From Corallococcus coralloides DSM 2259 (GTDB taxonomy: Bacteria > Myxococcota > Myxococcia > Myxococcales > Myxococcaceae): a DNA stretch of 64,000 nt. Below, one piece after another: positions 62,285-64,000 of this stretch. The stretch is taken from positions 1,054,001-1,118,000 of the forward strand of contig NC_017030.1 of the NCBI RefSeq assembly GCF_000255295.1. Reading direction: 5' to 3'. Each line of letters opens with the position of its first letter. Position 1 is the stretch's first letter. Made by a program: the position numbers and the translations under genes. The notes under the pieces were generated by a model. That model made no database searches, was not told the DNA's origin, and saw only the letters and a list, made by a program, of their open reading frames with translations.

Positions 62285-63520
62285 TCAGAGGTATTGGAGG
62301 AACTCCCGCACGCGAGCGTCTGACTGGAGCCAGGGCGCGGGTATTTCCTCCATGTGGGTGATGCGGCTCCGGGAACGCCGTTGTTCCCAGACCAGCTGCA
62401 GCGTCTTCCACTGTCCTTCGACCAGGAAGTCGTACTCCCAGGTTTCAGTCCAGAGGGTATCTCCGTCGACGTCTCGTGATTGCTTGATGACGAAGTCTGG
62501 ATTGCCCATCTGCAGGAGGACGTCCCGGGCCCGCATGTTCTGCTTCAGCGCAAGGGCTCGCTCACGCCGGTCCGGAACGGACTCCGGCACGGTGCAGCGG
62601 GCGCCGAGAAAGCGGTAGGGGGCGAAACCCCGAGGCTCCGTCCCGAGCAGCCGCATCGAGTGCTGGGTGATGGGGCGAAAGAACTGGGTTTCGATGGTCG
62701 CTCCCGGAAACGCGGTGCTCGACATGGTGGAGATAGGCAGGTCCGCCGACTCCCATTCCTGGAGGAGCGGCAGGCACGCCTGGATTCGATGCACACCGAC
62801 CAGATGGATGGCAGCGATTGCGCGTAGCGCCTTGGGCCTGATGGGGTGTGACGAATCGGGACCCGCGAAGAACGCCTGGACCTCGTTCAGGTGCTCCGTC
62901 AGCTCGGACAACAGGACGGATACCTCCCGTTGCTCGGTGGCATCCATGACGTGAACAGGTGCCTCCTGCTCCGGAATGAGTGCCGCATGGGTCAGGTCGA
63001 GCACCAACCGCTGCCCCCAATACGTCCGCCAGACAAAGAAGTCCGTGCCTCCGTCGTGGAGGAAGTAGGGCCATGAGGCGCCGGACCAGAAAGTCCCCGC
63101 AGTCGTCCACATGAGATGCAGCGGCCGCCAGATAAGGCAATCTCCTTCCGCCTCCTTCTTCAGCCCGGGGATGCACACCCGGAGCACGTCCTGGCCGGAA
63201 GGCGAGACGGCGATCACCTCCGGATCGAACCCGTGGGTTCGAATCACGGACCAGCCCCCATCCGAGACGAGCACTTCATGCGGTGAGAGTTCGCCGTCTT
63301 TCTGCCACCGCTCCCAGACGACACGCGGCTCGACGCTGCCAGGGACATGCTCGAGCAACTGGTAATGGAACGACTTCTGAAAGACGGGACGCCCGAAGGG
63401 CATCTCCGGAGGCAGCCCGCTCTGGTGAGAAACCGTCGCGTTATCGGGCGACCGGGCCGTGAGCATGAACCGCCCACCAGGCGAGGTCACACGAAGGTCC
63501 GCATAGGAGATGACGGTCAC
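62285..63520 (-). CDS. Unknown protein upstream of the toxin/immunity pair
   Basis: A 411-residue protein with no signal peptide or membrane helix. The first 180 residues have Trp-rich strands (VWERWQKDGE, FFVWRTYWGQ, LIWRPLHLMW). A helical middle region (about 195-260) follows. The C-terminal 70 residues have LLQMGNPDFV and a WEYDF strand, reminiscent of the SmpA/BamE-like fold. It ends 64 bp before the toxin gene in the same direction and may share its transcript. I do not recognise its family. Confidence 0.65.
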   Translation of the reverse strand: MTVISYADLRVTSPGGRFMLTARSPDNATVSHQSGLPPEMPFGRPVFQKSFHYQLLEHVPGSVEPRVVWERWQKDGELSPHEVLVSDGGWSVIRTHGFDPEVIAVSPSGQDVLRVCIPGLKKEAEGDCLIWRPLHLMWTTAGTFWSGASWPYFLHDGGTDFFVWRTYWGQRLVLDLTHAALIPEQEAPVHVMDATEQREVSVLLSELTEHLNEVQAFFAGPDSSHPIRPKALRAIAAIHLVGVHRIQACLPLLQEWESADLPISTMSSTAFPGATIETQFFRPITQHSMRLLGTEPRGFAPYRFLGARCTVPESVPDRRERALALKQNMRARDVLLQMGNPDFVIKQSRDVDGDTLWTETWEYDFLVEGQWKTLQLVWEQRRSRSRITHMEEIPAPWLQSDARVREFLQYL

Positions 63521-63712
63521 GGTGCGATGCTACCGCGCCACATTTCAGTCCCGGGGCTCGGCCGCCTGTCCTGCTGGGAGACGAATCCTCAAAGGGTCCA
63601 GGGGTATACGCGGGCCCTCCGACATCCCCTGACCTGGGGACCGACGGCGGCACCCGGCGTCCGTTGACGACGCGCTGTACCTGTGTTCAGGCTGGCCCTC
63701 TGGGAGCCCGCC

Positions 63713-64000
63713 ATGTCCCCTCAAATCGCCCTCGCCTTCTCGTCGGAGTTCGCGGCCCATCCGGCGCTCGCCGCCTTCCACCCGGTGGTGCGGCGCTGGT
63801 TCGCTTCGCGCCTGGGCGAACCCACCCGGCCGCAGATTGAAGGCTGGCCGCTCATCCACGGCGGCCATGACGTGCTCATCGCCGCGCCCACGGGCAGCGG
63901 CAAGACGCTCACCGCGTTCCTCGCGGCGCTGGACTCACTGTTCCGGCTGGCGCTCGACGGCACGCTCACCGACCGCACCCAGGTCCTCTACGTGTCGCCC
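63713..64000 (+). CDS. lhr: Lhr-type DEAD/DEAH helicase, 5' part
   Basis: The first 96 residues of a superfamily 2 helicase; the gene continues beyond the right edge. Q-motif-like FHPVVRRWF and PTRPQIEGWPLI precede Walker A APTGSGKT at about 63-70, followed by LTAFLAALDSLF. This spacing and sequence match Lhr (large helicase-related) proteins, 3'-5' helicases of DNA repair. The start is the ATG at 63713. Confidence 0.85.
   Translation, partial: MSPQIALAFSSEFAAHPALAAFHPVVRRWFASRLGEPTRPQIEGWPLIHGGHDVLIAAPTGSGKTLTAFLAALDSLFRLALDGTLTDRTQVLYVSP

Overview
The window is very GC-rich bacterial DNA from a myxobacterium of the Myxococcus/Corallococcus group. The evidence is a set of lineage-typical families: two secreted proteins with MYXO-CTERM tails, a DUF2378 protein, a PilZ protein of the myxobacterial type, a hybrid NRPS-PKS, stand-alone PAS and Ser/Thr kinase signalling proteins, and a SitA/SitI-type lipoprotein toxin with its double-CXXCG immunity protein. 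Species cannot be fixed from the sequence alone. I saw no tRNA, rRNA, CRISPR array or insertion sequence. Nearly all long antisense ORFs are shadows of high-GC coding.

Layout. 1-6.9 kb: 3' end of an NRPS-PKS megasynthase (C-A-PCP-KS-AT-ACP-TE) with an overlapping NTF2-like gene. 7-12 kb: a small Cys-rich protein, a rearranged glycerophosphodiesterase, and a MarR regulator with an EmrA/EmrB efflux pair. 12-14.7 kb: two secreted enzymes, a trypsin-like protease with ricin-type lectin and a heparin-lyase-like protein. 15-20.8 kb: a membrane-anchored CHAT peptidase, a JmjC-like cupin with a divergent small ORF, and an ECF sigma/anti-sigma pair. 20.9-26.2 kb: acyl-CoA synthetase and the oxidative pentose phosphate operon zwf-pgl-gnd. 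26.5-36.4 kb: acyltransferase, secreted and unknown proteins, sbcDC, and a PilZ-kinase operon. 36.6-43 kb: a large calcium-repeat/VWA lipoprotein, an M14 peptidase and an MBL-fold hydrolase. 43-46 kb: a histidine kinase/NtrC-type regulator pair. 46-53 kb: a PLA2-like protein, a CorE-like metal-sensing ECF sigma factor, a surface lipoprotein, a copper P-type ATPase and a Cys-rich copper-storage protein. 53-60.8 kb: Rieske oxygenase, PLP enzyme, receiver-PAS-kinase, DUF2378, pirin, PAS protein and beta-propeller. 60.8-63.5 kb: SitI, SitA and an upstream unknown gene, all leftward. The right edge holds the start of an Lhr-type helicase.

The most unusual feature is at 15.2-20.8 kb. The CHAT peptidase (15170-17920) and the transmembrane anti-sigma factor (19927-20757) share a homologous module of about 160 residues. 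In both it follows directly after the membrane segment. Together with the translationally coupled ECF sigma gene this suggests a CRISPR-free peptidase/anti-sigma/sigma relay, loosely parallel to the TPR-CHAT/Csx30/RpoE branch of type III-E CRISPR. Other notable points are a glycerophosphodiesterase whose domain halves are in swapped order, a cytosolic PLA2-like protein, and the metal-sensing sigma factor close to copper genes. All readings are by eye; no database search or computation was run.
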